Both the position numbers and the translations under genes were made by a program. A DNA stretch of 45,125 nt from Moorena sp. SIO3H5 (GTDB lineage: Bacteria; Cyanobacteriota; Cyanobacteriia; Cyanobacteriales; Coleofasciculaceae). The notes under the pieces were generated by a model, which had not been told where the DNA came from, did no database searches, and worked only from the letters and a program-made list of their open reading frames with translations. Location of the stretch: positions 1-45,125 of the forward strand of contig NZ_JAAHHS010000030.1 of NCBI RefSeq assembly GCF_010692395.1, read 5' to 3'. Positions 14,041 through 24,093 of this stretch are shown piece after piece (the stretch's first letter is position 1; every line of letters begins with the position of its first letter).

Positions 14041-15558
14041 TTAGGATATTTTTTTGTTGATCCAAGATTTTTTAAAAACAAACAATAAAATGTAGAAAAC
14101 CAGCATAACTGTTGCGATTCTTACAAAAGAAAAATTTTGGTACCAAACTCCACGTAAAAGCATGAAGCCGCAAGTTAAATACCATGCCATAAAAAAGATA
14201 CTATTAAGTTTAAATGATTTTTTTAATAACCATGTAAAAAAGTATGAAATAATAGCAGATACAAAGAAGCATCCCAATACACCAAAATTTGCGTAAGCTT
14301 CTGCAGGCTCAAAAATTCCTCCTTGGCTCATTATGGTTCCATTCACCCCAGTATGCCAAGCTAAGTCGAGCTTATCAAATTCTGAAGGACGGATGAAACC
14401 TGGTAGCGATCTCGGTATCATATGAAGATAGCTTTCCCCTTTTAAAAAGTCTGAAATAGCAAGTTCTCGCTGAGCAATCATCCCGTAGAATCCACCTATC
14501 ATATGACAAGCGGTTTCCATCCATAAAACTTGATGTCCCTTAATTGTCGGAAAGAGCAGATCCCGAAAATTAACTACATTTTCAATGAGTAATGAAAATA
14601 TATCCAAAGATGGATTATAGCGCCAGGTAGCTATCGCAGTAGAGACAAAATAACCCACAATTATAGCTAATACTAAAAACGGCAAAATGTTTCTAGATAA
14701 TTTTAAACCTGCTTTCAACATCAGCAATCGGTAATATACATTGGTTATACGGAATCTCTCAATAATAGATAAAATATAAATACTTAAAATCAGTATTGGG
14801 AGCATATAGTCCGCTCGACTACCTACTAAAAAACCCATAAAAAATCCCAATACTAATAAAGAATAAATAATCCACTTTTCTTTTGAGTTAATAACTTGAA
14901 GCGAAATTACTCCTAGTGAAGCAAAAAATATTTGAAAAATATTGAAAACAGCGAATTTTACCCCAATTCCGACTGCTTCACCACTCGAATATGCTTTTCC
15001 AGCTGCAAGTATACCTCCACTTGCAAAAACATACAAAATACCAAAAAAAATAGATCCTATACAGCCTACGGTTGCAAGTAAATTACGTTGGGAACGTATG
15101 AAATATAAAGCATTTTGAGTTTTCAGTAAATTTTTCCTGATTCTAAGACTACCTAAGTACCATCCAAAAGTTGCTCCAAAAACTGATAGAGCACCCCCAG
15201 TTACGAGTATTGTTGTTGTACTAAGTGTTTGATATTCATAACCTAAATAATGAGTCCGGATTACTCCTTGAGACAGCCACCAAAGTATAGAGGTAGCATA
15301 AACAGGTAAAAAAATTAGAAAATATCTAAAAGTGATAATTATATTTTGATTAAAAGATGGAATAGTAAAAACAGCATGAACAGTCATTAATAAAGTTGAT
15401 ATTATAAAAAAATCATAAGAATCCCCAACTATAAAATGGTAGTAGCTATAAGAAAAAAAAATTAAAATAGATATAATAATAGTTATATTAATACCATTTT
15501 TTGCGTCTTGTGTTTTGGGTATATTTGTCAAAGAACTAATTTCAATTGTCATTGTCAT
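14041..15558 (-). CDS. O-antigen/polysaccharide polymerase-like membrane protein (Wzy-type), 505 aa
   Basis: The protein has about 10-12 hydrophobic segments (for example ITIIISILIFFSYSYYHF, FASLGVISLQVI, LLVLGFFMGFLVGS, ILPFLVLAIIVGYF) and a large loop at about residues 330-410 with GMIAQRELAISDFLKGESY and RPSEFDKLDLAWHTGVNGT. This topology, length and place in a glycosyltransferase cluster fit a Wzy-type polymerase that joins flipped repeat units on the periplasmic side. Sequence similarity in this family is low, so the call rests on topology and context. The coding DNA is very AT-rich compared with flanking genes. Confidence 0.75.
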   Translation of the reverse strand: MTMTIEISSLTNIPKTQDAKNGINITIIISILIFFSYSYYHFIVGDSYDFFIISTLLMTVHAVFTIPSFNQNIIITFRYFLIFLPVYATSILWWLSQGVIRTHYLGYEYQTLSTTTILVTGGALSVFGATFGWYLGSLRIRKNLLKTQNALYFIRSQRNLLATVGCIGSIFFGILYVFASGGILAAGKAYSSGEAVGIGVKFAVFNIFQIFFASLGVISLQVINSKEKWIIYSLLVLGFFMGFLVGSRADYMLPILILSIYILSIIERFRITNVYYRLLMLKAGLKLSRNILPFLVLAIIVGYFVSTAIATWRYNPSLDIFSLLIENVVNFRDLLFPTIKGHQVLWMETACHMIGGFYGMIAQRELAISDFLKGESYLHMIPRSLPGFIRPSEFDKLDLAWHTGVNGTIMSQGGIFEPAEAYANFGVLGCFFVSAIISYFFTWLLKKSFKLNSIFFMAWYLTCGFMLLRGVWYQNFSFVRIATVMLVFYILLFVFKKSWINKKIS

Positions 15559-15726
15559 TCTTATTATTTTTATATAAAAGCTTTAAATTTGAATTTAAAA
15601 ATAATAGTTTTAACTATCTAATTGTAGTAGTAATAAAATTTTTAAAATCCTATTTAATAAATTAATAATAAAACTTCTTAACTAGTATTAAAAGCTTTGT
15701 TTTTGATCAAGATTTAATATTTTATT

Positions 15727-15752
15727 ATTCACGAGGTTGTTACCCCGTGAAT
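15727..15752. terminator. Weak hairpin between glycosyltransferase and polymerase genes
   Basis: ATTCACG / CGTGAAT (7-bp stem, extended by GG/CC after a mismatch) lies in a 223-bp AT-rich gap. No U-run follows on either strand, so it may be an mRNA structure and not a terminator. Confidence 0.25.
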
Positions 15753-15781
15753 TCTGTTTCATAATCCAAATTTTTGAACAC

Positions 15782-16909
15782 TTAAGAATTTGCTAAGGCA
15801 TACTGAACTGCTTGCATCAATCCTTCAGCAAAATAATCTGGTGAGAATTTCTGAATATGTTCTAAAGAAGCTTGGCTCATTTTTTCCAAGTTGATATCGT
15901 CCGAACTCATTTTGACCATTAATTCGGTGAGTTGTTCAGGGTTTTCGGGGTCAAATCCAAAACCGTTAACACCTTCAATTATTAAATCTTCAAAGCAACC
16001 GCAGCGGTTAGATACAAGCACAGGTAAACCTGCTGCCATTGCTTCGTTTACTACTAATCCCCACTGTTCTTGGATACTCGCATGGATAAAGGATTTTGCA
16101 TGGGCAAAGTATGGCAGTAGTTCATCTTGTTGAAGAAATCCAGGTAAATGAACAGAGTCTTGTAGATTTAATTCAGCAATCTGCTGTTCAATTTCCACAC
16201 GAAGTTCACCGTCACCACATAGGACTAAATCCCAAGCATTAACTCCTGCTGTCTGACGATAATTGCCATAGGACGAGATCAGTGTAGAGAGGTTTTTCTT
16301 GGGTACAAACCGATTGATTGCTAAAAAATAAGGTTTTTGATGAGGAACAGGAAGAGACTTAATCTTATTGGGATTAAAGTCATCATTGCCGACTACGTCA
16401 CAGCCAGTAAATATACTCTTAGGATTCATCCCTAATTTAATTAAATAGCGTTTTTGCGGCTTGCCACCAACTAAAGCAGTTTTGTAGCCCTTTAGAAACC
16501 AACGTTTAAAATTTTCACGCCACCAACTACGATGTGCATCATCTTCCTTTGTCTCAGATAACAAAATTGTAGGTTTTTGATGCAAAATACTCCATAAAAA
16601 AGCATATAGCATACCGATATCAGCATAACCAGCAATTGCTATAACGTCAGGATTTATTTGAGAGAGAACTAAAGAAAGTTTGTTAATTAATACAGTCGTT
16701 TTAACTTTTTCACGTGGTTGATCAGAAATTATAGAAATAAATTTATCATTCCAATTATCAATTTTAGTTTTCCATGGATAAATTGTTTCATAACGAGATA
16801 ATTCTATACCAACAACATTACAATTAAAATGATGAAATTTTTTTTGAGAAGCGGCTAATCTTGAAAAATGATATGGACCGTAATTAATAAATAAAATAGC
16901 TATCAACAT
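15782..16909 (-). CDS. Glycosyltransferase family 4 protein, 375 aa
   Basis: GT-B fold enzyme: N-terminal MLIAILFINYGPYHFSRLAA, central FLAINRFVPKKNLSTLISSY, VLCGDGELRVEIEQQI, then SIQEQWGLVVNEAMAAGLPV and VLVSNRCGCFEDLIIEGVNG, which is the GT4 nucleotide-sugar site with the E-x7-E pattern (EQWGLVVNEA). It likely transfers a sugar in repeat-unit assembly. It is separated by about 220 bp from the polymerase gene downstream and about 300 bp from the next glycosyltransferase upstream. Confidence 0.88.
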   Translation of the reverse strand: MLIAILFINYGPYHFSRLAASQKKFHHFNCNVVGIELSRYETIYPWKTKIDNWNDKFISIISDQPREKVKTTVLINKLSLVLSQINPDVIAIAGYADIGMLYAFLWSILHQKPTILLSETKEDDAHRSWWRENFKRWFLKGYKTALVGGKPQKRYLIKLGMNPKSIFTGCDVVGNDDFNPNKIKSLPVPHQKPYFLAINRFVPKKNLSTLISSYGNYRQTAGVNAWDLVLCGDGELRVEIEQQIAELNLQDSVHLPGFLQQDELLPYFAHAKSFIHASIQEQWGLVVNEAMAAGLPVLVSNRCGCFEDLIIEGVNGFGFDPENPEQLTELMVKMSSDDINLEKMSQASLEHIQKFSPDYFAEGLMQAVQYALANS

Positions 16910-17210
16910 TTTTATTATGATGTCATTTAAAAAAAATTGTCATAGCTGAATGTTTAACTAAAAACATTCTAAGAGTATTATACGCTGTAATTATCTTGAA
17001 AATTGAAATGAACATCATAAGTATTACAGTATCAAGCTTTCAAGATTTTTTTTTATAAAAAAAATAGATCAGTGATTTTCTTTAAGGGATTTCTATTATG
17101 AGCGACTGTATCAAGACAATGTTCCGAAAACCCACACTTTTGACTCTGCACTCTCCGGTGCATTTAATTTTTAGAAAAAATTGATAATCATAAGCAAGTG
17201 CAGACACGCT
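16910..17210. other. 301-bp AT-rich gap between two glycosyltransferase genes
   Basis: No convincing gene. A 28-codon plus-strand ORF begins at about 17098 (MSDCIKTMFRKPTLLTLHSP) with AAGGGA 10 bases upstream; it resembles an eroded mobile-element end more than a gene. Poly-T runs occur at 17046-17056. A promoter for the minus-strand genes downstream (16909) could lie here but no motif is convincing. Confidence 0.4.
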
Positions 17211-18347
17211 CTAGATAACACTTTCTATTGTCGCTATAGTCTTTTGAATCACCTTATCCCAAGTAAAATGCTCTCTAACTATAGATTGGCTTTTTATTTT
17301 CTTGTTCATTAACTCTTGATCAGAAGCATGAATGGCATCAATTAAAGCCTCATGAAGTTGATGTGTACTACCTGGGCTAATTAACCAACCATTTTCTTCA
17401 GAGACCATTTCACTTACAGCACCAACATCTGTAGCAATTACAGCTAGTCCAGAAGCCATTCCTTCCAGAATAACAGTAGGCATACCTTCCGAATGGCTCG
17501 GACATACAAGCACATCACATTGTTTAAAAATTAATTGAAGCTTTTCGACATCTTTAATTAAGCCCCAATATCTTACGCGAGGAGCCTTTATTTGTACGTA
17601 TTTTGGTATTGATCCTACGAAATTAAATTCAAATTCAAATTCTGGAAGTAGTTTATTAATAACACTACACAGTTCTTCTATACCTTTTCTACGCTCATAA
17701 CGACCAACAAATAAAAATTTTATTGGTCTATATATTGGCTTTACAGTTGGAGATATCCAAGTATTTTCAATACCATTAGCTATGTCATGTATTTTTGTAA
17801 AATTTATACCGATAGAATAAATAATATTAGATAATTTTCCACCTAATGATAAGCATATATCAGCACTATGCAAATTTTTGTTAACAAATGGACGAAACAT
17901 AATTTTTTCAAGACTTTGTCGGAGTGTTTTTGATTTTTGAAACATCTCTAAGCCATGAAAGTTAACTCCAACAGGTGGAGTATTTAAGCCATTTTGCTTA
18001 GCTTCAAATAACTTCCATCCACTAAAACCTTGGACATAAATAAAATCGAAATCATGGATATTATCGATAGCATTTAAAATATTCTTGGAATAAAGATAAC
18101 AAGCTCTCAAATAATGTCCAGGAAAATTTACTACTTTAGGAAAATCAACTGCAATAATTTGAATATATTTATCCTCTTCGTCGCTAAATAACTTTTCAAC
18201 ACCAGTATCTTCAGTATTACTTAGATAATGATATACAGTAACATATATGTTATTTTTTGCCAGATATTTAGCTAAATAGTAAGAATGTTTTTGCATTCCC
18301 CCAATAACATAGGGATATATACCGTCAGTCAGTAGAGCTATTTTCAT
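17211..18347 (-). CDS. Glycosyltransferase family 4 protein, 378 aa
   Basis: N-terminal MKIALLTDGIYPYVIGGMQK has the G-G-x-x donor-side loop of GT4 enzymes; the C-terminal half has KFLFVGRYERRKGIEELCSV, SHSEGMPTVILEGMASGLAV and ATDVGAVSEMVSEENGWLIS. It should add a sugar to the lipid carrier-linked unit. Its start overlaps the end of the upstream methyltransferase gene by 23 bp, which suggests co-translation. Confidence 0.9.
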   Translation of the reverse strand: MKIALLTDGIYPYVIGGMQKHSYYLAKYLAKNNIYVTVYHYLSNTEDTGVEKLFSDEEDKYIQIIAVDFPKVVNFPGHYLRACYLYSKNILNAIDNIHDFDFIYVQGFSGWKLFEAKQNGLNTPPVGVNFHGLEMFQKSKTLRQSLEKIMFRPFVNKNLHSADICLSLGGKLSNIIYSIGINFTKIHDIANGIENTWISPTVKPIYRPIKFLFVGRYERRKGIEELCSVINKLLPEFEFEFNFVGSIPKYVQIKAPRVRYWGLIKDVEKLQLIFKQCDVLVCPSHSEGMPTVILEGMASGLAVIATDVGAVSEMVSEENGWLISPGSTHQLHEALIDAIHASDQELMNKKIKSQSIVREHFTWDKVIQKTIATIESVI

Positions 18348-19062
18348 CTATTTTTTTTATTACAAAATCAAAACCATTAGATTGTCTTAAACATTCAAGT
18401 TTATAGTAATTTACAGACATTATAATTGCTTGATTATGACAGTTTTTACGAAGTAGTCGTAATCCAAAATAAGCAAAAATTGATTTTAATGCAATCAGCG
18501 CTCTTATTATTATTGCAATTAAACCACGTAAAAACTTAATGTTTATAGGATAAAATAGGACAGCCAGATGATAGTCGATACCGAACCTACCTCCGCCACT
18601 AATTTTATCCAATTTCATTCCATTAATGTTCGAGAAATGTTCTAGCGCCTTAAAAGACAAATGTGAATATGATATTTCATGAAAACATTCCATGAACGCC
18701 ACATATCCTACAAATAACCCATTAGGCTTTAAAACTCTAGAAACTTCCTCAAATGCCTTTGATACATTGGGAACATGCTCAAGTACTGCATCCATCACAG
18801 CTATGTCAAATGATTCATCTTCAAATGGTAAGTTTTCGGCATCACCTACAACCGTATGTGCCCCACCCTCAAAAGGTTCTACACCTACCCATGTTCCACC
18901 AGCATCTTCAACAATTTTCTTGTTTGCTCCAAAACCGCAACCAATGTCAACGACTTTTTTATTTTGGACTAAATCAATCAAGTTATAAATTTTTTGATTG
19001 ATAAATATTTCACAATTTGGCAATTGATCTTTTAGTGAAAGACCCCGAACTCCTTTACCCAT
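18325..19062 (-). CDS. Class I SAM-dependent methyltransferase, 245 aa
   Basis: SAM motif I is VVDIGCGFGANKKIVEDAGG (about residues 40-59), followed by VGVEPFEGG, ENLPFEDESFDIAVMDAVLE-HVP and VSRVLKPNGLFVGYVAFME, a standard Methyltransf_11 pattern. A C-terminal hydrophobic stretch (NIKFLRGLIAIIIRALIAL) may touch the membrane. The likely substrate is a sugar of the surface polysaccharide. It overlaps the next glycosyltransferase gene. Confidence 0.88.
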   Translation of the reverse strand: MGKGVRGLSLKDQLPNCEIFINQKIYNLIDLVQNKKVVDIGCGFGANKKIVEDAGGTWVGVEPFEGGAHTVVGDAENLPFEDESFDIAVMDAVLEHVPNVSKAFEEVSRVLKPNGLFVGYVAFMECFHEISYSHLSFKALEHFSNINGMKLDKISGGGRFGIDYHLAVLFYPINIKFLRGLIAIIIRALIALKSIFAYFGLRLLRKNCHNQAIIMSVNYYKLECLRQSNGFDFVIKKIDENSSTD

Positions 19063-19119
19063 ATATATTTATCTGATTAATTATAAATTAAGCAAAAGTT
19101 TATTATAAATTAATAAATA

Positions 19120-20112
19120 TCAAGAAATCAAAAACTTAGTTAATTTTGTAAATCCTCGAATTTTCCAAAAACCAGCATTAAGGATAAATTTGTAGATTTC
19201 TAACAAAGTTTTTGAACTACCATCAAAAATCAACGAACTAATAAAGGAATTTTGAAGTGCTTCTTGCAACTCATATTTATGAGTATCATTCATAAAACCT
19301 TTTGATGCTTCAATTGCAAAACGATACATGATTGATAATGTAGTACCTCGCAAGCAACGGATATATCGTTTTTTTAAATTTTTTTCGTAGTTTGAAGATT
19401 GAATTAAACGATATATAGACTGCTGAAAAATCGTAGATGCTGTTACATATTTTTTGCCTAAATCATAAGCATTAAAAGTATTTTTTTCTAGTGAAACACG
19501 GTAAAAAAAATCAGGGAATTCATCCTCAATAACAAAATATTTTAGGCCAAATAATAAAGCCCGTGTATGCAAATCCACATCTTGAAGACGAGGCAAGTCT
19601 TCATCAAAACCATTAATTTGATGAAGACTATCTTTTGACCAAAGAACAGAAGTTATATTCCAAGGCAAATCGTGTCTGAGAAAAGATTCAAGATGATATT
19701 TAGAATTTTTTGGTCGCCATACCTCTTTTTTATCTCCAACTTGATATAAGAAAGTACCTCCGGTAAAAACATTAAAGTCTAGTTTGTTTCTTTGAATATG
19801 ATTTAGGCGGTTTTCAATACAATGAGGTGCTAAAACATCATCCGAATCCAAAAACAATATATAGTCAAATTTTGATGCTTTCCACCCGATGTTGCGAGCT
19901 GCATTAGCTCCTCTTTTTTCTTTTTTAGTATGCTCTATACAAATTCGCCGATCTTGACTCGCTAGCTGTAAGGCGATTTGTAGTGAGTTATCAGTAGAGC
20001 CATCATCGACAAAAATGACTTCCCAATTAGCACAGCTTTGATTGATTACTGATTTGATAGTCTGTGTGATAAACGGTGCTTTGTTGTAGTTAGCTATAAC
20101 AATAGAGATCAT
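19120..20112 (-). CDS. Glycosyltransferase family 2 protein, 330 aa
   Basis: GT-A fold: MISIVIANYNKAPFITQTIK, VIFVDDGSTDNSLQIA (D36-D37), GANAARNIGWKAS, and the metal-binding DxD in ILFLDSDDVL (89-91). A second half with VFTGGTFLYQVG, RLQDVDLHTRAL fits inverting GT2 enzymes of polysaccharide clusters. It is 4 bp downstream of the UDP-sugar dehydrogenase gene, so almost certainly in the same operon. Confidence 0.9.
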   Translation of the reverse strand: MISIVIANYNKAPFITQTIKSVINQSCANWEVIFVDDGSTDNSLQIALQLASQDRRICIEHTKKEKRGANAARNIGWKASKFDYILFLDSDDVLAPHCIENRLNHIQRNKLDFNVFTGGTFLYQVGDKKEVWRPKNSKYHLESFLRHDLPWNITSVLWSKDSLHQINGFDEDLPRLQDVDLHTRALLFGLKYFVIEDEFPDFFYRVSLEKNTFNAYDLGKKYVTASTIFQQSIYRLIQSSNYEKNLKKRYIRCLRGTTLSIMYRFAIEASKGFMNDTHKYELQEALQNSFISSLIFDGSSKTLLEIYKFILNAGFWKIRGFTKLTKFLIS

Positions 20113-20116
20113 TAGG

Positions 20117-21427
20117 CTACGCCTTTACAATATTTTCATGGTCTTCACGATAACAACCGCGTGTGTCAACTACTAAATTGCTATTTTCTAAAATTAGCTC
20201 ATAATTAAATGCGTCATGAGCGGTTGCTAAAATCACGCAATCCATTTGTGATAAAATATCAGAATTTATTTCAACTGAGTTAAGTTCAAAATGGTATCGC
20301 CGTTTTTTAGGAAAAACAGGTACGTGAGGATCAGAATAAGAAATAATTCCTCCTTTGTCTTGCAGGAGTTTCATTAATTCTACAGCCGGAGATTCTCGTG
20401 AGTCATCAACGTTCTTTTTATAAGCAATCCCAAGAACTAGAATTTTCGAGTCTTTAACAGGCTTACCTCGCTCATTAAGAGCATCCATCACTTTGTTAAC
20501 TACCCACTCTGGCATGGCTGTATTGACTTCACCGGCAAGCTCAATAAACCGAGTGTGAACACCATACTCACGAGCTTTCCAAGTTAGGTAAAATGGGTCG
20601 ATGGGAATGCAGTGACCGCCAAGACCAGGACCGGGATAAAAAGGTGTGAAGCCAAAAGGTTTTGTGGCAGCAGCATCAATAACTTCCCAAATATTAATTC
20701 CCATGCGGTCAGTTACGGTCTTCAACTCGTTCACTAAACCAATATTGACAGCCCGATAGATATTTTCTAAAAGCTTCGTCATTTCCGCTGCTTGAGTAGA
20801 ACTGACGGGAACAACTTTCTCTACCACCTGGTTGTATAGAGTTACGCCTAAGTCCAAACATAAAGGTGTTGATCCACCAACAATTTTGGGTATATTATGA
20901 GTTGTAAACTTCTTGTTTCCAGGGTCTTCTCGCTCTGGAGAATAAACTAAGAAAATATCCTCACCAATTGTTAATCCCTTACTTTCTATCCTTGGTCTAA
21001 TTTCTTCTTCTGTTGTCCCTGGATAAGTTGTACTTTCCAAACTCAGAAGTTGTCCCCTACGTAAATGAGGAGTGAGGGAATTAATTGTATTAATGACAAA
21101 GGAAAGGTCTGGTTCGTGATGAGTTCCCAGAGGAGTAGGAACACACAGAATTAATGCATCAGCTTCTCTGACACGAGTAAAATCATCCGTAGCCAACAAG
21201 CGACCTGTCTGATGTGCAGAGGCTACTCTATCAGTACCGATGTGCTTGATATAGCTCTGACCATTATTTAGTTGCTCAATTTTTGTCGTGTCAATATCAA
21301 AGCCCAGGACATTAAATCCAGACTCTACGAAGCGCAGCATTAAGGGTAAGCCGACATAGCCTAAGCCAACAATGCCAATAATTGCTTGTTTGGATTGAAT
21401 AGTTTCGAGTAGTTTAGTATTTAACAT
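20117..21427 (-). CDS. UDP-sugar 6-dehydrogenase, WbpA/WecC type, 436 aa
   Basis: NAD-binding [12 protein letters not shown] (18-29), [10 protein letters not shown] (91-100), [20 protein letters not shown] (163-171), and the active-site Cys273 in [20 protein letters not shown]. The C-terminal domain has [20 protein letters not shown]. The PGN and GHCIPIDP signatures point to the UDP-N-acetylhexosamine 6-dehydrogenase group (WbpA, oxidising UDP-GlcNAc to UDP-GlcNAcA), not UDP-glucose dehydrogenase. This gives an acidic sugar, and with the aminotransferase and acyltransferase at 25.6-27.4 kb suggests a WbpA-D-E-like route to a 2,3-diamino uronic acid. The Wbp assignment is inferred. Confidence 0.88.
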   Translation of the reverse strand: MLNTKLLETIQSKQAIIGIVGLGYVGLPLMLRFVESGFNVLGFDIDTTKIEQLNNGQSYIKHIGTDRVASAHQTGRLLATDDFTRVREADALILCVPTPLGTHHEPDLSFVINTINSLTPHLRRGQLLSLESTTYPGTTEEEIRPRIESKGLTIGEDIFLVYSPEREDPGNKKFTTHNIPKIVGGSTPLCLDLGVTLYNQVVEKVVPVSSTQAAEMTKLLENIYRAVNIGLVNELKTVTDRMGINIWEVIDAAATKPFGFTPFYPGPGLGGHCIPIDPFYLTWKAREYGVHTRFIELAGEVNTAMPEWVVNKVMDALNERGKPVKDSKILVLGIAYKKNVDDSRESPAVELMKLLQDKGGIISYSDPHVPVFPKKRRYHFELNSVEINSDILSQMDCVILATAHDAFNYELILENSNLVVDTRGCYREDHENIVKA

Positions 21428-21457
21428 AATTGATGAAGTATTTTTAGTGATAAATCG

Positions 21458-22654
21458 TTAACTGCTAATTGACTGGTAAATATTTGCTAGTCTTACACCC
21501 TGTTGGCCAGCATCATATTCTTGTTCCACATATCCACGCCCAGCCTCAAGCATTTTGCTCCATTGGTCAGGATTATTAATCAACCACTTAAGATGACTAA
21601 GCAATCCATCCACATCCCGTTCTGGTGCTAACAAACTTCGCACGCTATTTTTAGTTACTTCTGGGATATCACAGTGCTTGGTACTTACAACGGGCATTCC
21701 CGTACCAATCATTTCAATAATTGCTACAGGTGCACCACCTTCTGTATCACCATCATTTGATGTAACACTAGGTGAGATAAAGACATGATGCTTGTAAGCT
21801 TCTTCTAATAAAACCGCATGGGGTTGATAACCTAACATACGAACCTTTGACTGAAGGTTGTATTTTTCGATAGCAGTGAGAATTGTTTGTTTCTCTGCCT
21901 GACTTCTATGATCGGGACTAGCATCACCAATAATAGTTAGTTTCAGAGGAAGTTCATGCTGCAATTGCCCCAAAGCTTCTATGGCATAGGGAATGCCCTT
22001 TTTCTCACGAAAGGAAGCGGCGATAAGTACATGCAAAGCTTCAGAAGGATTCCATGACCGAGGTTTAAAGGGAATCTCTTCAATCGCAATACCTAAATGA
22101 TGAACTTGAATCTTATGTTGTGGACAGCCTAACTCAGCAATGCACTGAGCCATGTGGGAGCCTTCACAAAGAATACAGTCTATATGCTTAAACAAGGTTT
22201 GATAGCGCTGAAGCCACTTGGGATATTGCTTAGGCATAAAGTTAACATCGTAACCGTAGAATGTAGCGATATGCTTTAAATTTGCTTGTTTTGCAGCCTT
22301 AATATTATACCAAGCGGTATTACCAAAGTGGGAGTGCAAAATATCTGCTTTATATTTTTCGGCTATTTTAACCAGTAATTGTGAGAAAGCAAATTGATAT
22401 AAGTAGCTCGAACCTCTCAGTTTACCTAATCTTTGATATAGATTAGTTAACCTTGGCAGTAATTCTGAACAAGAATGGATATTAGGTAAACTAAATTGAT
22501 CCAAATTCCTTGTAGTTTGGCAGATAATATGATTTTCAATTTCGTCTGGCAAATTGCGAATCTGATTATACAGCCAGTTTTCTGTTAAAGGGAGCCAGTT
22601 ATCATTACTGTGAAGCACAGTTATATTTTTATGATTTAATGCCTGATTTATCAT
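21458..22654 (-). CDS. Glycosyltransferase family 4 protein (WcaL/AmsK-like), 398 aa
   Basis: The N-terminus has LHSNDNWLPLTENWLYNQIR, HSHFGNTAWYNIKAAKQ and FYGYDVNFMPKQYPKW, features of colanic-acid-type WcaL/AmsK glycosyltransferases. The C-terminus has VLIAASFREKKGIPYAIEAL, SPSVTSNDGDTEGGAPVAII-EMIGTGMPVVSTKHCDIPE, with acidic GGAP-x-x-x-IE site. It probably extends the repeat unit in the cytoplasm. It overlaps the Wzx gene by 4 bp (ATGA), a mark of translational coupling. Confidence 0.9.
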   Translation of the reverse strand: MINQALNHKNITVLHSNDNWLPLTENWLYNQIRNLPDEIENHIICQTTRNLDQFSLPNIHSCSELLPRLTNLYQRLGKLRGSSYLYQFAFSQLLVKIAEKYKADILHSHFGNTAWYNIKAAKQANLKHIATFYGYDVNFMPKQYPKWLQRYQTLFKHIDCILCEGSHMAQCIAELGCPQHKIQVHHLGIAIEEIPFKPRSWNPSEALHVLIAASFREKKGIPYAIEALGQLQHELPLKLTIIGDASPDHRSQAEKQTILTAIEKYNLQSKVRMLGYQPHAVLLEEAYKHHVFISPSVTSNDGDTEGGAPVAIIEMIGTGMPVVSTKHCDIPEVTKNSVRSLLAPERDVDGLLSHLKWLINNPDQWSKMLEAGRGYVEQEYDAGQQGVRLANIYQSISS

Positions 22655-24093
22655 CTCTTGACTCCTAATGTAGCCAATAATTCCTGCATCTGCTCTCTAT
22701 TAATCAACCAACTAGCTAACAAGTAAGTAATCAATCCTGTAGGCACCAGTATGCTTAATACCCAAGCACTGGCTAGACTTGTGGGCAAAACCAACATCTT
22801 TAAACTCATCAGCACCCCAAGCATCAATAAGCTTGCCAGAAATGGTCGCCAAAGCACTGGAATCAAGTCACTTACCCGTAAATTTATGAGGCGAAAAGGA
22901 ATTGCAAAACTTGGATAGGTGACGAGCAAAGAAGCAGTTGCATAAGCCGTAGCCACCCCAACTATGCCCCATTGCAATCCAATCACGATTCCAAGGGTAA
23001 GTAATGTTCCCGAACCAATACCCCAGCGAAGCATCCAATCTGTACGACCTTTGGAAGTATAGATTGTACCGACTGTTGTTCCTATAGATTGAACAATTCC
23101 TACAGGAATCAGAATCATCAGTAACACAATTACAGGCTGCCATTGAGAACCAAACAATGTCAGGATAAATGGTTCAGAAATAGCCCACAGACACATCATG
23201 ACCGGAAAACTAACTAGGGCAATCGTGGCAACAACCTTAAGATAAGCGCGCCTAAATCTAGCATTGTCGTTTTGTACCTGAGAAAAAGCCGGAAACATTA
23301 CCTTCCCAAGTACTCCAGAAATATTCTGCAAGGGGTAAAGCATGAGGCGATAGGCTAAGGTGTAATATCCTAATGACTCAGATCCTAAAAATTTTCCGAT
23401 TAAAATATAGTCTGCATTTCTAATAAAATAGTTAAATATATTAAACCCAGTTAAGTTCAAGCTATAACGGCCAACCTGTCTCACCTCGTTCCAGGAAAAA
23501 ACTAATTTTGGTTTCCAAGCAGTTGTTATCCAAAGTAAAACCGTTGTAACCGTAACAACGGTTACCGATTGATAAACTAAGCTCCATACTCCAAAGCCTA
23601 GGAATGCTGAAACAATACCAATCGCAGATCCATTAAAGACTGCAAAAATTTCTATATTGGCTAATTTATTGAATGCTAAATCTTTTTGTAGAATAGCGTT
23701 TTGTAAAATGCTGATACTGGAAATCAAAAATGCACAGGAAAGAACCATCAGCACTGGAGCAATTCTTGGTTCCTCATAAAACTTAGCTACTAAGGGAGAA
23801 ATTATGAAAAGAATAATTGTTCCCAGGATACCAAAGCCTACATTAATCCAAAAAATGCTATGGACAAGAGATTCAGAAAGATTATTTTTCTGGATTACTG
23901 CTGCTGATGTACCTAAGTCCTTAAAAAGTTCTACAAATCCAATTACAATGGTTGCCATACCCAGCAAGCCAAAATCATCAGGAGAGAGCAAACGACCAAG
24001 AATAGCTGTAGTGGCAAACTGCATCAGCTGTCGCGCAATTTGTGAAACTGAAGACCATTTAATACCGGAAGTAGTCTTCTTACCTAGACTCAT
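22651..24093 (-). CDS. Wzx/WzxC-type polysaccharide flippase, 480 aa
   Basis: The start MSLGKKTTSGIKWSSVSQIA and the FATTAILGRLLSPDDFGLLG segment are typical of the Polysacc_synt_3 / WzxC-like MOP-superfamily exporters. There are about 12-14 membrane segments over 480 aa, with KFLGSESLGYYTLAYRLMLY and SPLVAKFYEEPRIAPVLMVL in conserved positions. It would flip the undecaprenyl-linked repeat unit to the periplasm. Overlaps the neighbours on both sides by 4 bp, so it belongs to the same transcription unit. Confidence 0.92.
   Translation of the reverse strand: MSLGKKTTSGIKWSSVSQIARQLMQFATTAILGRLLSPDDFGLLGMATIVIGFVELFKDLGTSAAVIQKNNLSESLVHSIFWINVGFGILGTIILFIISPLVAKFYEEPRIAPVLMVLSCAFLISSISILQNAILQKDLAFNKLANIEIFAVFNGSAIGIVSAFLGFGVWSLVYQSVTVVTVTTVLLWITTAWKPKLVFSWNEVRQVGRYSLNLTGFNIFNYFIRNADYILIGKFLGSESLGYYTLAYRLMLYPLQNISGVLGKVMFPAFSQVQNDNARFRRAYLKVVATIALVSFPVMMCLWAISEPFILTLFGSQWQPVIVLLMILIPVGIVQSIGTTVGTIYTSKGRTDWMLRWGIGSGTLLTLGIVIGLQWGIVGVATAYATASLLVTYPSFAIPFRLINLRVSDLIPVLWRPFLASLLMLGVLMSLKMLVLPTSLASAWVLSILVPTGLITYLLASWLINREQMQELLATLGVKR

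Noticed and set aside
17098..17184. 28-codon plus-strand ORF with a weak ribosome site
   Set aside because: Too short, no recognisable domain, and located antisense within a minus-strand operon gap.
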